Source of the DNA: Halorientalis persicus
GTDB taxonomy: Archaea > Halobacteriota > Halobacteria > Halobacteriales > Haloarculaceae
Direction: 5' to 3'
DNA length: 64,000 nt
Assembly: GCF_900110215.1 (NCBI RefSeq)
Contig: NZ_FOCX01000009.1
Span: 62,001 to 126,000, forward strand
The position numbers were made by a program, and so were the translations under genes. This document shows positions 50,575-58,858 of the stretch, piece after piece. Numbering within the stretch: position 1 is the first letter of the stretch; every line of letters starts with the position of its first letter. The notes beneath the pieces are model-generated. The model searched no databases and had not been told where the DNA came from. It was given only the letters and a program-made list of their open reading frames with translations.

Positions 50575-51615
50575 ATGAAAGAGCTCAATAGCATAAGGTC
50601 CTTAACCACCAATGTGTCTTCGAATCGATTGACACGCCGTCGACTGTTAGCGTCTAGCGTCGCTATCACACTCGGAGTAGCTGGCTGTGCGGAGTCTGAC
50701 TCGACCTCGACGACGACCGCACCGCCGACCGAGGTGACGGGGACACCATCAGAGACGCAATCGCCGACTGCAACGGACACTGTACAGACAGTTGTGTCGA
50801 TTCCCGGCGAGCGAGTTCCAGAGAACCTCGCTTTCGATAGCGACGGGGCGCTCTACTTCGGTATCACTACTGGTGAAGTCCGACGGTTGCCAGCAGAGCG
50901 CCTCAGTGATACCGGGTTGACGATCGACGACACAGAGCAGGTCGGGACGCTCCCAGAGGCTATAGGTGTTGAAGTCGGACCTGATGGAACAGTCTTTGTG
51001 GCTGTTGCAACTCAAGACGACCGTGCTGGCGTCTGGACTATCCCACCAGACAGTGAGGCGAATCAACTCGTCCAGATAAGTGGGTTCCCCAATGACATCC
51101 TCTATGACAGCGATGAGGACCGGGTGTTGGTCACAGAGTCGAGTAATGGTCTGGTCTATGCAGTGAGCAAAGATGGCACTCGCGAGACGTGGCTCGACGA
51201 TAACCGATTAAGTACTGAGAGCTTCGGGGCTAATGGAATTACCCGCACCGCCGACGGAACAATCTATGTCGCTGTAACGCGAGCAGCGAACCAGACCGGC
51301 CGACTGATAGAAGTACCTGTCCAATCAGACGGCAGTGCCGGTAACGCGACGACATTCTTCGAGGGGGAGGCCGTCTTCGGCGCGGATGGCATCACGGCTC
51401 AAGACGGTGCTATCTACGTCGCTGCGAACAGTCAGAATCGAATCCTTCGAGTCACTGAGGATGGCGACACGACGGTGTTAGCTACCAGCGATGACGGACT
51501 TGTATTCCCGTCAGATGTACTGTTTAGGCCATCCAGTAATGATCTCTATATCTGCAACTTCGCGAGTGATTCTCCGGAGGATGGTGCAATCCTCAGAACG
51601 CGGCTCCGAGTGTGA
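50575..51615 (+). CDS. Exported lipoprotein with beta-propeller (SMP-30/gluconolactonase-like)
   Basis: This 346-residue protein has a twin-arginine leader, LTRRRLLASSVAITLGVAGC, whose cysteine is the likely lipid site (lipobox GVAGC). A Ser/Thr-rich spacer follows. The rest is a six-bladed propeller: ENLAFDSDGALYFGITTGEV, AIGVEVGPDGTVFVAVATQD, GANGITRTADGTIYVAVTRA, ADGITAQDGAIYVAANSQNR. It acts outside the membrane, possibly as a lactone hydrolase or binding protein. Its C-terminal stop codon lies at the edge of a MITE. A TATA-like CTTTTATTT is about 55 nt upstream. Confidence 0.8.
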   Translation: MKELNSIRSLTTNVSSNRLTRRRLLASSVAITLGVAGCAESDSTSTTTAPPTEVTGTPSETQSPTATDTVQTVVSIPGERVPENLAFDSDGALYFGITTGEVRRLPAERLSDTGLTIDDTEQVGTLPEAIGVEVGPDGTVFVAVATQDDRAGVWTIPPDSEANQLVQISGFPNDILYDSDEDRVLVTESSNGLVYAVSKDGTRETWLDDNRLSTESFGANGITRTADGTIYVAVTRAANQTGRLIEVPVQSDGSAGNATTFFEGEAVFGADGITAQDGAIYVAANSQNRILRVTEDGDTTVLATSDDGLVFPSDVLFRPSSNDLYICNFASDSPEDGAILRTRLRV

Positions 51616-51758
51616 ACTACCCCTGCCTACTCGCCGCCTTCGGCGGCTCCTTGAGCTGAATAGCAGGCGCTGTATCCCCTCCCTACTGCGCTACTCGGTC
51701 GCTCCGCTCCCTGCGTTGCTCCTTGAGGAAGGGGGCTTAGCGCCTGCTATTCAGCTAA
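51612..51758 (-). mobile_element. 147-bp non-autonomous IS605-type element (PATE/MITE-like)
   Basis: Read on the minus strand it has TTAGCTGAATAGCAGGCGC at the left end and the palindrome with AGCCCCCTTCC ... GGGAGGGGATAC. It then passes directly to the right-end hairpin GCCGCCGAAGGCGGC and GGGGTAGTTCAC. These are the left and right ends of the tnpB element at 22626 with the gene deleted. It overlaps the stop codon of the propeller gene. Confidence 0.65.
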
Positions 51759-51892
51759 TTTATAGACTGAACAGGCGAAATACCACGCCGTTCACGGCGT
51801 GGATACGCGCCGTCACTTCGGGAAACAGACCACCGTTCAACCGCCTGCCCTGAGTTTCCCACGGTGACGTTTAAGTGATAGGCCGCCCAACT

Positions 51893-52335
51893 TGTGAGTA
51901 GGAATCAGTCGGAACGGAGCGGATTCCGACCCGTCCTTCGGAGGCGGCCTGTCCGCCCACGTAACGAGGTCGTTCGGAAATCGAAGATTTCAGTGATCAC
52001 GAGAAGCTCCGCTTCTCGGACGACAGTATCCGAAAGAGCAGGCGGTGAACGTCACATCCTCGTAGGGTGTGCCTCTGTGCCGACTGCTCACAGCGACTCA
52101 AAAGGTACCCCCAAGTCTGCCGACGCCTGCTGGGGTCCCCGTGGCAAAAACAACACCGGGACGCCGTACATGGCTGAGGATAGGGGTAACGGCCACTTGG
52201 CATGGCCAGCAGTCCACCAGTCCGATACCGTGGGACTACCCGTGCCCGAAAGGTCTAGTGGTCCGGTGACTGGACTGCACACCTGAAACTCCCACCGCTC
52301 GGGATTCCCCCGCGTTCACGCGGAGGAGTATGTCA
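51893..52335 (+). mobile_element. Truncated IS1341-type tnpB remnant
   Basis: An open stretch gives GTPYMAEDRGNGHLAWPAVH and SDTVGLPVPERSSGPVTGLH. A tail follows, GAAACTCCCACCGCTCGGGA then CCCCCGCGTTCACGCGG, as in the 3' end of haloarchaeal IS1341-type elements. The RuvC and zinc-finger parts are missing or scrambled, so this is a scar. Confidence 0.45.
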
Positions 52336-52456
52336 AACGTTAAAAAGCGCAACAACGAACAGAGTATCTACTCCCCCCTAGCGTGTTGCCTCGAGTGGTG
52401 TTTTTCGCACCCAGAGAGGGCGAGGGCTCCATTGAGAGTCCTCAGGGGTAACAACC

Positions 52457-52675
52457 GTGAGTCAACAACAGAGAGTCGACAACGTCTCAATCGACGACTT
52501 CCCTGTCGATATCAACAACACGCAATCAGGGAAGGTCGATTCCGGCGACGTCCCTGACGAAATCGAGTCCATCACCCGTGGGTTCTTCCAGAACGACGGA
52601 TGGTGCTTTCGTCTTGTCCCAATCGGTACATCCGCTATCGCTGTGTCCGAAATCCGAAGGCCTTTCACTGACTAA
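52457..52675 (+). CDS. Small hypothetical protein
   Basis: This 72-residue protein from a GTG start (MSQQQRVDNVSIDDFPVDIN, then GFFQNDGWCFRLVPIGTSAI) follows the IS remnant. It has a plausible beta-hairpin at the end. It has no family I recognise, and could be a fragment left by the transposon. Its stop codon lies in the operator at 52669. Confidence 0.35.
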   Translation: MSQQQRVDNVSIDDFPVDINNTQSGKVDSGDVPDEIESITRGFFQNDGWCFRLVPIGTSAIAVSEIRRPFTD

Positions 52676-52686
52676 CCAGTTAGTCA
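52669..52686. promoter_or_regulatory. 18-bp palindromic operator upstream of the MATE gene
   Basis: TGACTAACCAGTTAGTCA is a perfect inverted repeat (TGACTAAC-CA-GTTAGTCA). Two near-identical sites occur at 54405 (17 of 18) and 61032, the latter just before a TetR-family gene. It is about 190 nt before the MATE start codon. Confidence 0.65.
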
Positions 52687-52878
52687 ATACTGAGAACACC
52701 TGATGACCTCCACAGTTGCTGCTCACCGCAGACCGGGACGTTGGAATCTGTCGATATCTCGATTCCACGGTCCCCGATTAGCTCTAGCTGGTGACGGGCC
52801 TACTACCCTCATCCCAGCACTGACCGGCAGCCGTACAACGTTGGGCACCTGGTCGCAGTTCACCCGGAGGTGGCCGTG

Positions 52879-54309
52879 ATGAGCGTTCGAGAACGGGTGA
52901 GTTCTCTGTTCAAGGGGCACGAGGAGTTCGATCTCACGTCGGGGGGCATTGGGAAGCCTCTGTTCTTCCTGTCGCTCCCAATCGTCATCACGAACCTCTT
53001 CCAGACCGCATACAATCTCGCGGACACGTTCTGGCTCGGCCAATACAGCACGAATGCACTGGCGGCGATCAGCTTCGCATTCCCGATGGTGTTCTTGCTC
53101 ATTTCGCTGGGAATGGGTCTTTCCGTCGCTGGTAGCGTCCTCGTCGCACAGCATACCGGGGCCGAGGAAGAAGCCGAGGCCGAATACGCGGCCTCGCAGA
53201 CGATTACGTTCGCGATTCTCGCGTCGATTCTCCTCGGCGCGGTCGGATACGTCCTCGTCGAGGAGTTGCTTGGACTGCTCGGTGCATCTCCGGCTGTCCT
53301 CCCAATGGCCACCAGCTACATGGAGGTCATCTCACTGGGGCTGCCCTTCATGTTCGGCTTTTTTGTTTTCATCGCGCTCATGCGGGGCTACGGGGATACG
53401 ATCACTCCGATGCTCGTGATGTTCGGCTCGGTGGTCCTCAATATCGTCCTGGACCCATTCATGATCTTCGGCTGGGGGCCGTTACCTGAGCTCGGGATCG
53501 AGGGTGCTGCAATCGCGACCGTATTCTCACGTGGGCTCGCGATGCTGGTCGGACTCGCGATCATGTTCCAGGGCACTCGTGGTGTGCAGATCAATCTGCG
53601 CGATATGGCACCCGATCTCACGTATCTCCGGCGGCTGGTTCGGATCGGGCTCCCTGCATCTATCGAAGGCACGGGTCGTGCACTCTCGATCAACCTGCTG
53701 TTGTTCATCGTGGGGATGTTCCCGACGACGGTCGTCGCCGCTTTCGGGATCGGGACGCGCGTATTTTCGGTGATTTTCCTGCCGGCGGTCGCGGTGGCCC
53801 GCGGGGTCGAGACGATGACCGGACAGAACATCGGCGCGGACAAACCCGACCGTGCCGAGCAGGCGGCCGGCCTGGCAGCGAAAGTCCTCTTTGGCGTTCT
53901 CTCCGGAGCGGGCATCCTCGTGTGGGTTGGTGCAGCACCGATTGCGAGCGTGTTCACGACGGATCCCGCTGTCGTCGGTGTGACCGAAGAGTTCTTGCGC
54001 TACGTCGCGCTCACCTTCGGCTTCATCGGTGTAATGCGAGCGTACACGGGGAGCTTCCGGGGGGCCGGGAAGACCCTGACCGCCGCAGCGATTTCTGTGG
54101 TGATGCTCGGCGTGATCCGCTTACCCATCGCTTGGGTTGCGGCCGGGGCGATCGGTGAGACCGGCATTTGGCTGGCGTTCGCCATCTCGAACATCGCTGG
54201 GGCCGTGATCGCCTACCTGTGGTATCAGCGCGGGACCTGGCGAGAGGCCGACCTCACAGAGCGCGGGCCTGACATTGACGCGTCCGAATCAACGGCGACG
54301 GATGATTAA
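52879..54309 (+). CDS. MATE-family multidrug exporter
   Basis: This 476-residue membrane protein has 12 predicted helices in two halves. Helix 1 is GKPLFFLSLPIVITNLFQTA, then NALAAISFAFPMVFLLISLG with the MATE-like SISF. The second half begins with ASIEGTGRALSINLLLFIVG and VVAAFGIGTRVFSVIFLPAV. MATE exporters expel cationic drugs or metabolites using sodium or proton gradients. A GTG three codons upstream is possible; the ATG at 52879 (MSVRERVSSL) is taken. The TetR regulator at 61052 is a probable repressor, as its operator sequence also lies upstream here. Confidence 0.85.
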   Translation: MSVRERVSSLFKGHEEFDLTSGGIGKPLFFLSLPIVITNLFQTAYNLADTFWLGQYSTNALAAISFAFPMVFLLISLGMGLSVAGSVLVAQHTGAEEEAEAEYAASQTITFAILASILLGAVGYVLVEELLGLLGASPAVLPMATSYMEVISLGLPFMFGFFVFIALMRGYGDTITPMLVMFGSVVLNIVLDPFMIFGWGPLPELGIEGAAIATVFSRGLAMLVGLAIMFQGTRGVQINLRDMAPDLTYLRRLVRIGLPASIEGTGRALSINLLLFIVGMFPTTVVAAFGIGTRVFSVIFLPAVAVARGVETMTGQNIGADKPDRAEQAAGLAAKVLFGVLSGAGILVWVGAAPIASVFTTDPAVVGVTEEFLRYVALTFGFIGVMRAYTGSFRGAGKTLTAAAISVVMLGVIRLPIAWVAAGAIGETGIWLAFAISNIAGAVIAYLWYQRGTWREADLTERGPDIDASESTATDD

Positions 54310-54403
54310 CCCAGATCATTCTACCAGCAGGAAATCCCGGCGTTCGCTCCGGGGAGGGGCCACTGTCAGAACACCTAAGTCTGGTCTGTCCCAATATTCG
54401 ATT

Positions 54404-54802
54404 ATGACTAACCAGTCAGTCAGTCTCCCTGCTGGATGGTCACCAGCGTCCGGAGGTGATCTCGACGGGGCGAAAGTCTACGTGTACGATGTAACTGATT
54501 CGAAGCGCATCCTCGTTGGCCTCCACTCCCAGTCAAAGGAAGATACGGGACCCATTCAGCTTCGCGCCTCGACTATCGAGGAGAAAGCATCGGTCAACCG
54601 CCACGATTTCGTCGTCGCTGAGTACGACGACCCCTCAACGGCCATAGACGAGGTAGAAGCATTTATGGACCTTCTGAGCGAGTCGCTTTCGGCCGACCAG
54701 ACAGAGGACGAACGACTCTTCGTCAGCGTACAGGAGCTCATCACTGAGTTCACGGCAGCCGAGTGTGGGTGGCGGTCGATCTTTTCACGAGGGGGGCTAT
54801 GA
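54404..54802 (+). CDS. Hypothetical protein
   Basis: This 132-residue protein is a small alpha/beta domain: VYVYDVTDSKRILVGLHSQS, RHDFVVAEYDDPSTAIDEVE and ERLFVSVQELITEFTAAECG. There is no family I recognise. The start codon lies within a copy of the TetR-type operator (54405-54422), so its expression is probably repressed together with the MATE gene. It overlaps the stress-protein gene by 4 nt (ATGA), so the two should be co-translated. Confidence 0.6.
   Translation: MTNQSVSLPAGWSPASGGDLDGAKVYVYDVTDSKRILVGLHSQSKEDTGPIQLRASTIEEKASVNRHDFVVAEYDDPSTAIDEVEAFMDLLSESLSADQTEDERLFVSVQELITEFTAAECGWRSIFSRGGL
54405..54422. promoter_or_regulatory. TetR-type operator overlapping the start codon
   Basis: TGACTAACCAGTCAGTCA differs from the 52669 site at one base. 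It includes the last two bases of the ATG at 54404 and the next five codons, so a bound repressor would block initiation if the transcript is leaderless. Confidence 0.5.
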
Positions 54803-55320
54803 CTGATACTCACACCGACGACGATGGAGCGAGCAGAAAGAATGGCTCGGCGTATTCACGGATTTTGGTTCCGACGGATGGCAGCGACCTAGCGCGCCGA
54901 GCGCTCGAGGAGGCATGCACGATTGCCGGACTTACCGATGCGACGATTCACGTCCTGTATGTCGTCGACGATGCGGCGATCGCCGAACTCGCAACGGACG
55001 CGAGTCTCGATGAGGTGAGTCTCGACGCCGATGTCCACCGACTCTTCGATCGGTTTGAGGCGGTCGGCGAACACGCGATCGAGGACATCCAAACGACGGC
55101 AGGTGAACGAGGCGTCGACATCGTCACGGCGGTCCGACGCGGGATCCCCGACGAGGAGATTCTCGCATACGTAAACGAGCAGGACATCGACCTTATCGTG
55201 ATGGGGACCCATGGGCGCCGTGGCGTCCAGCGGTATCTCCTCGGAAGTACGACGGAACGAGTCCTCCGGCGTGTAACAACGCCCGTCCTCGCAGTCCACG
55301 AGCAGAACGACAAAATGTGA
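54799..55320 (+). CDS. Universal stress protein (UspA family)
   Basis: This 173-residue UspA-fold protein has RILVPTDGSDLARRALEEAC as its first strand and helix. DLIVMGTHGRRGVQRYLLGS holds the G-x2-G-x9-G-S/T ATP-binding motif, followed by TTERVLRRVTTPVLAVHEQ. The ATP-binding type is expected. It is cytoplasmic and usually induced by stress. Translation is coupled to the preceding gene by a 4-nt overlap, so it probably belongs to the TetR regulon. Confidence 0.9.
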   Translation: MTDTHTDDDGASRKNGSAYSRILVPTDGSDLARRALEEACTIAGLTDATIHVLYVVDDAAIAELATDASLDEVSLDADVHRLFDRFEAVGEHAIEDIQTTAGERGVDIVTAVRRGIPDEEILAYVNEQDIDLIVMGTHGRRGVQRYLLGSTTERVLRRVTTPVLAVHEQNDKM

Positions 55321-55321
55321 C

Positions 55322-55530
55322 CTGTGGTTCGAACTCGAGTCGCTCGTCGACGAAACGGCGTACGACGACGTCGTCGCCCCCACGGAACTGCAGATCAGTC
55401 TCAGCGATGGGTTGGACGACGCCGAGAGCGCTCGGCTCGATATCCAGTGAAGCGAACTGGGGATGTATTCGTTCCACTACGTCGATTGCGACGGCGTCAA
55501 CTGGCGCTTCGATCCACCACACCGGGTTAG
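55322..55530 (+). pseudogene. Remnant of a DUF7718/DUF6516-like gene
   Basis: No start codon is present after the stress-protein stop. The frame reads LWFELESLVDETAYDDVVAP, TELQISLSDGLDDAESARLD, then a TGA at 55448, then SELGMYSFHYVDCDGVNWRF. The pattern L.(V/I)(G/D)(D/E)G ... YxFHYxDxDGVxxRFD is also in the protein at 22186, so this is a decayed paralogue. Its 5' end and probably its 3' end are gone. Confidence 0.55.
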
Positions 55531-55567
55531 CTCTTTTCCCGCTGGCACGCCCGGAGCCGGCGGGACC

Positions 55568-57019
55568 TCACCCGTCCCAGAAGAAGGCGGTATCGAGGTC
55601 GTGGGGTTCGTGCCCGCCGCCCGTCAGCGCGCGGTCGAGATACGACTCCAGGCGGTCTCCGTAGTCGGGGTGTGCACACTCGTCGACTAGAAGACGAGCG
55701 CGCTCGCGGGGGCTGGTCCCCCGGAGGTCCGCGACACCGCGTTCGGTGACGACGGCGTCGACGTCGTGTTCGGTGTGGTCGACGTGGGGCACCATCGGGA
55801 CGATCCGCGAGACGTCGCCGCTGGCTGCCGTTGAGGGAAGTGCGATCACCGACAGCGCGGCGTTGCGGGTGAAGTCGGCGCTCCCGCCGATCCCGTTGAG
55901 CGCGATCGAGCCGTCGACATGCGTGGAGTTGGTGTGCCCGTACAGGTCCACTTCCAGAGCGCTGTTGACCGCGATCACACCGAACCGGTCGATCAGCGCG
56001 GGGCTGTTGGACACGTCTGCGGGTCGCAGGACAACGTCCTCGGCGTACCGGTCGGCGTCGGCGAACAGGCGGTCCTGGCCCTCGGCCGAGAGTGCCAGCG
56101 ACGTAGCACTCGCACACTTGAGCTGGCCCGCATCGAGCAGGTCGAGCAGGCCGTCCTGGATCACTTCGCCGTAGTAGATCAGGTCCCGGTCGCCGAAGTC
56201 CGCGTCGCCGAACGCGCTCATCAGGGCGTTGCCGAGACTGCCGACGCCGAACTGGAGGCGCACCGAATCACCGTGGATCGGTGAGCGCTCGACCTCCGTT
56301 TCGAGGAACGCCCGGAGGTTGTCCGCGATCGCCCGGTCAGTCTCCGTCGGATCGCGGAACTCGTAGGGCTCGTCGCGGTGATCCGTCTCGACCACCGCAG
56401 TCAGGGAATCTGGATCGAACTCGATCCGGGACCCCCCGATCCGCTCGCCGGGGCTCGAAAGCGGGACCGGATCGCGATCCGGCGGGAGCCCCGGCCGATA
56501 CACGTCGTGAAACGCCGCCAGGTCCAGCGGCTGTGAACGGTTCAGTTCGACGATCAGTTCGTCGGCGTGGTCGACCCAGGCCGGCGTGTGCCCGAGCGAC
56601 GTGGAGGGGATCAGCCAGTCCTCGCCGACGGCGACGGCCTCGACGACGGCCACGTCGGCCTCGGCGAGGTCGCCGAAGCCCACGTCGTCGGCGAGCGTCG
56701 AGATGTGGCGGTCGGCGAAGGCGATTCGCCCGTCGTTGAGCGCATCGCGGACCTGCGGGCGCGCCTGGTAGGGGAACCGCCTGGCGATGGCGTCGGCCTC
56801 CACGAGAGCCACGTCGATCTCCTCGCCGACGCTCCCGCCGCTGACGACGGTGAGCGCGAGGTCCCGGTCAGAGTCCGCCAGCGCCAGCGGGACGGCCTTG
56901 GGGTAACCGACGCTGCCGAACCCGCTCGTCAGCAGGGTGGCGTCGGCCGCGATCCGTACGGCCGCGGTCGCGGCGTCGACGGTCGGGAGGTCGCCCTCGG
57001 TGCGGGAGAGGTGACTCAC
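55568..57019 (-). CDS. Acetyl-CoA hydrolase/CoA-transferase family protein
   Basis: This 483-residue protein is of the Cat1/acetyl-CoA hydrolase type, which moves CoA between carboxylates. Seen are FGSVGYPKAVPLALADSDRD, LRVGSLGNALM-like FGVGSLGNALMSAF, the loop SALEVDLYGHTNSTHVDGS where the glutamate is the usual CoA-carrying residue, and RIVPMVPHVDHTEHDVDAVV then TERGVADLRG. The GTG at 57019 overlaps the MaoC stop (GTGA), so it starts there and is co-translated. The Pseudomonas itaconate CoA-transferase belongs to this family, and the neighbours support that role. Confidence 0.8.
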   Translation of the reverse strand: MSHLSRTEGDLPTVDAATAAVRIAADATLLTSGFGSVGYPKAVPLALADSDRDLALTVVSGGSVGEEIDVALVEADAIARRFPYQARPQVRDALNDGRIAFADRHISTLADDVGFGDLAEADVAVVEAVAVGEDWLIPSTSLGHTPAWVDHADELIVELNRSQPLDLAAFHDVYRPGLPPDRDPVPLSSPGERIGGSRIEFDPDSLTAVVETDHRDEPYEFRDPTETDRAIADNLRAFLETEVERSPIHGDSVRLQFGVGSLGNALMSAFGDADFGDRDLIYYGEVIQDGLLDLLDAGQLKCASATSLALSAEGQDRLFADADRYAEDVVLRPADVSNSPALIDRFGVIAVNSALEVDLYGHTNSTHVDGSIALNGIGGSADFTRNAALSVIALPSTAASGDVSRIVPMVPHVDHTEHDVDAVVTERGVADLRGTSPRERARLLVDECAHPDYGDRLESYLDRALTGGGHEPHDLDTAFFWDG

Positions 57020-57591
57020 TTCAGGTCCTCCGGTTGGGTGCCGACGCCGTCGGGCCACCCCGTCGGCTGTGCGGCGGAAGGGTTGGCGGACTCACGTTTC
57101 AATACCATGGGCGTCCGCTCAAGCGAGAGGACGAGGTCGTCGTCCTGGTTGTACGCGCGGAGTTCGGTGGTGACGATACCGACGTGATCGCGGGACTCGG
57201 ACTCGCGCGTGTCGATCACCTCGCTCTCGGCGAAGATTGTGTCGCCGTGGAAGACGGGCGCGTGGTGGCGGATGTTATCGTAGCCGAGGTTCGCCGTGGC
57301 GTTGGCCGAGACGTCGACGACGCTCATGCCGACCGCGAGCGCGATGACGAATGTGCCATCGACGAGGCGCTCGCCGAACTCCGTCTCGCTAGCGTAGGCC
57401 TCGTTGAAGTGCATCGGGTTGAGGTTCATCGTCAGGTTGGTGAACCAGACGTTGTCCGTCTCGGTCACCGTCCGCCCGTAGGGGTGTTTGTATACGTCGC
57501 CGACGCTGAAGTCCTCGAAGAATCGGCCCTGCCAGCCCTGGACCAGTCGTCTGTCCTGTTCGCCGTTCGTGGTATCGTCGGTGTCTGTCAT
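57016..57591 (-). CDS. MaoC-family hydratase
   Basis: This 191-residue hotdog-fold enzyme has RFFEDFSVGDVYKHPYGRTV, then LTMNLNPMHFNEAYASETEF, where the MaoC Asp is replaced by Asn in the N.NP.H motif (NPMHF), the form in mesaconyl- and itaconyl-CoA hydratases. NIRHHAPVFHGDTIFAESEV follows. It adds water to an unsaturated acyl-CoA. It is shorter than the two-domain mesaconyl-CoA hydratases (about 350 residues). It overlaps the CoA-transferase gene and lies 20 nt after the dehydrogenase stop. Confidence 0.8.
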   Translation of the reverse strand: MTDTDDTTNGEQDRRLVQGWQGRFFEDFSVGDVYKHPYGRTVTETDNVWFTNLTMNLNPMHFNEAYASETEFGERLVDGTFVIALAVGMSVVDVSANATANLGYDNIRHHAPVFHGDTIFAESEVIDTRESESRDHVGIVTTELRAYNQDDDLVLSLERTPMVLKRESANPSAAQPTGWPDGVGTQPEDLK

Positions 57592-57611
57592 TGGTCTCTC
57601 GGTGTCGTCTA

Positions 57612-58814
57612 TCAGTACGAGCGGGGCAGATCGAGTACGTTCTCGCCAATGTAGTTGAGCACGAGCTGCTGGGTGATCGGGACCAGCCGCGTCAGCCGCG
57701 CCTCCCGGAAATACCGCTCGACATCGTACTCGCGGGCGACGCCGAAGCCGCCGTGGGCCTGGACCGCCGCGTCGGCGGCCTCGAAGGCCGCGTCGGCTGC
57801 GAGGTACTTTGAGACGTTCGCCCGCGCCCCGACGGCCTTTGCGTCGCCGTCCCGTTCGCTGGCTGTGGCCGCGCTGTACGTCGTCTGTTTGGCGGCCTGG
57901 ACCCGGGCGTAGGCCTCCGCTAGCGGGTGCTGGATCGCTTGGTTCTTCCCGATGGAGCGGCCGAACACCTCCCGCTCGGCGGCGTAATCGACGCCCGCTT
58001 CGAGTGCTGCCTCGCCGAGGCCGACGCACTCGGCAGCGATGACCAGCCGCTCCTCGTTGAGGCCGTCGAGCATCTGATAGAAGCCCTCGTCTGCCTCGCC
58101 GACGAGGCGGTCCGCCGGCAAGCGGAGGTCCTCGAACCACATCTCGTAGGAGTGGACGAAGTTGCTGGCGGTCTTGTCGATCCGTTCGATCGTCAGCCCG
58201 CCCCGGTCGAAGGCCTCCTCCAAGTCGATCAGGAACATCGAGATGCCCCTGGTGCGCTTCTCGACCTCTCCTTTGGGCGTCGTCCGGGCCATCAGGAGGA
58301 TGTAGTCGCTGGCGTCGACCCGCGATATCCAGATTTTCTGGCCGTTGACGACGTACTCGTCGCCGTCGCGCTCGGCGCGGGTCGCTATCGATGTGGAGTC
58401 AGACCCCGCGTTCGGTTCGGTGAGGCCGAACGACTGGATCACCTCCTCGCCGCTGGCAAGTTTCGGCAGGAGTTCCTCCCTGAGGGACTCGCTCCCGTAG
58501 TTGACCAGCGGTGGGGTGTTGTAGATTGCGCCGTGGACCGCCTGCGCGGCGCTGAACCCGCCGCCGCTGGCGGCGATCTCCTCCATCATGACGATGACCT
58601 CCTCGGTCCCCATACCGGCCCCGTCGTACTCTTCGGGGATCAGCGCCCCGAACCAGCCTCCGTCGGCCAGTTCGTCGACGAACTCCTGTGGGTACTCCCC
58701 GGCGGCGTCCTTCTCGCGCCAGTACGACGCCTCGAAGTCGTCGCAGATGTCCCGTATCGAGTCCCGGACCAGCCGTTGCTGGTCGGTGAGCCGTACCGTG
58801 TCTCGCTGTACCAT
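57612..58814 (-). CDS. Acyl-CoA dehydrogenase
   Basis: This 400-residue FAD enzyme has FGLTEPNAGSDSTSIATRAE and KIWISRVDASDYILLMART as its middle beta domain. The C-terminal helical domain has REVFGRSIGKNQAIQHPLAE and QAHGGFGVAREYDVERYFRE. The usual medium-chain catalytic glutamate position (YEGT) reads VPIT here. A glutamate in NEERLVIAA instead fits the isovaleryl- and long-chain type base. It probably dehydrogenates a branched or dicarboxylic acyl-CoA with an electron-transfer flavoprotein. Confidence 0.85.
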   Translation of the reverse strand: MVQRDTVRLTDQQRLVRDSIRDICDDFEASYWREKDAAGEYPQEFVDELADGGWFGALIPEEYDGAGMGTEEVIVMMEEIAASGGGFSAAQAVHGAIYNTPPLVNYGSESLREELLPKLASGEEVIQSFGLTEPNAGSDSTSIATRAERDGDEYVVNGQKIWISRVDASDYILLMARTTPKGEVEKRTRGISMFLIDLEEAFDRGGLTIERIDKTASNFVHSYEMWFEDLRLPADRLVGEADEGFYQMLDGLNEERLVIAAECVGLGEAALEAGVDYAAEREVFGRSIGKNQAIQHPLAEAYARVQAAKQTTYSAATASERDGDAKAVGARANVSKYLAADAAFEAADAAVQAHGGFGVAREYDVERYFREARLTRLVPITQQLVLNYIGENVLDLPRSY

Positions 58815-58858
58815 CTGACCACTTAAACCTGTATGAGAGCAGATATTAAAGGCACGGA

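Noticed and set aside
57612-58814. Acyl-CoA dehydrogenase as catalytically dead
   Set aside because: The medium-chain glutamate position is lost, but a glutamate in NEERLV occupies the isovaleryl/long-chain position, so activity remains plausible.
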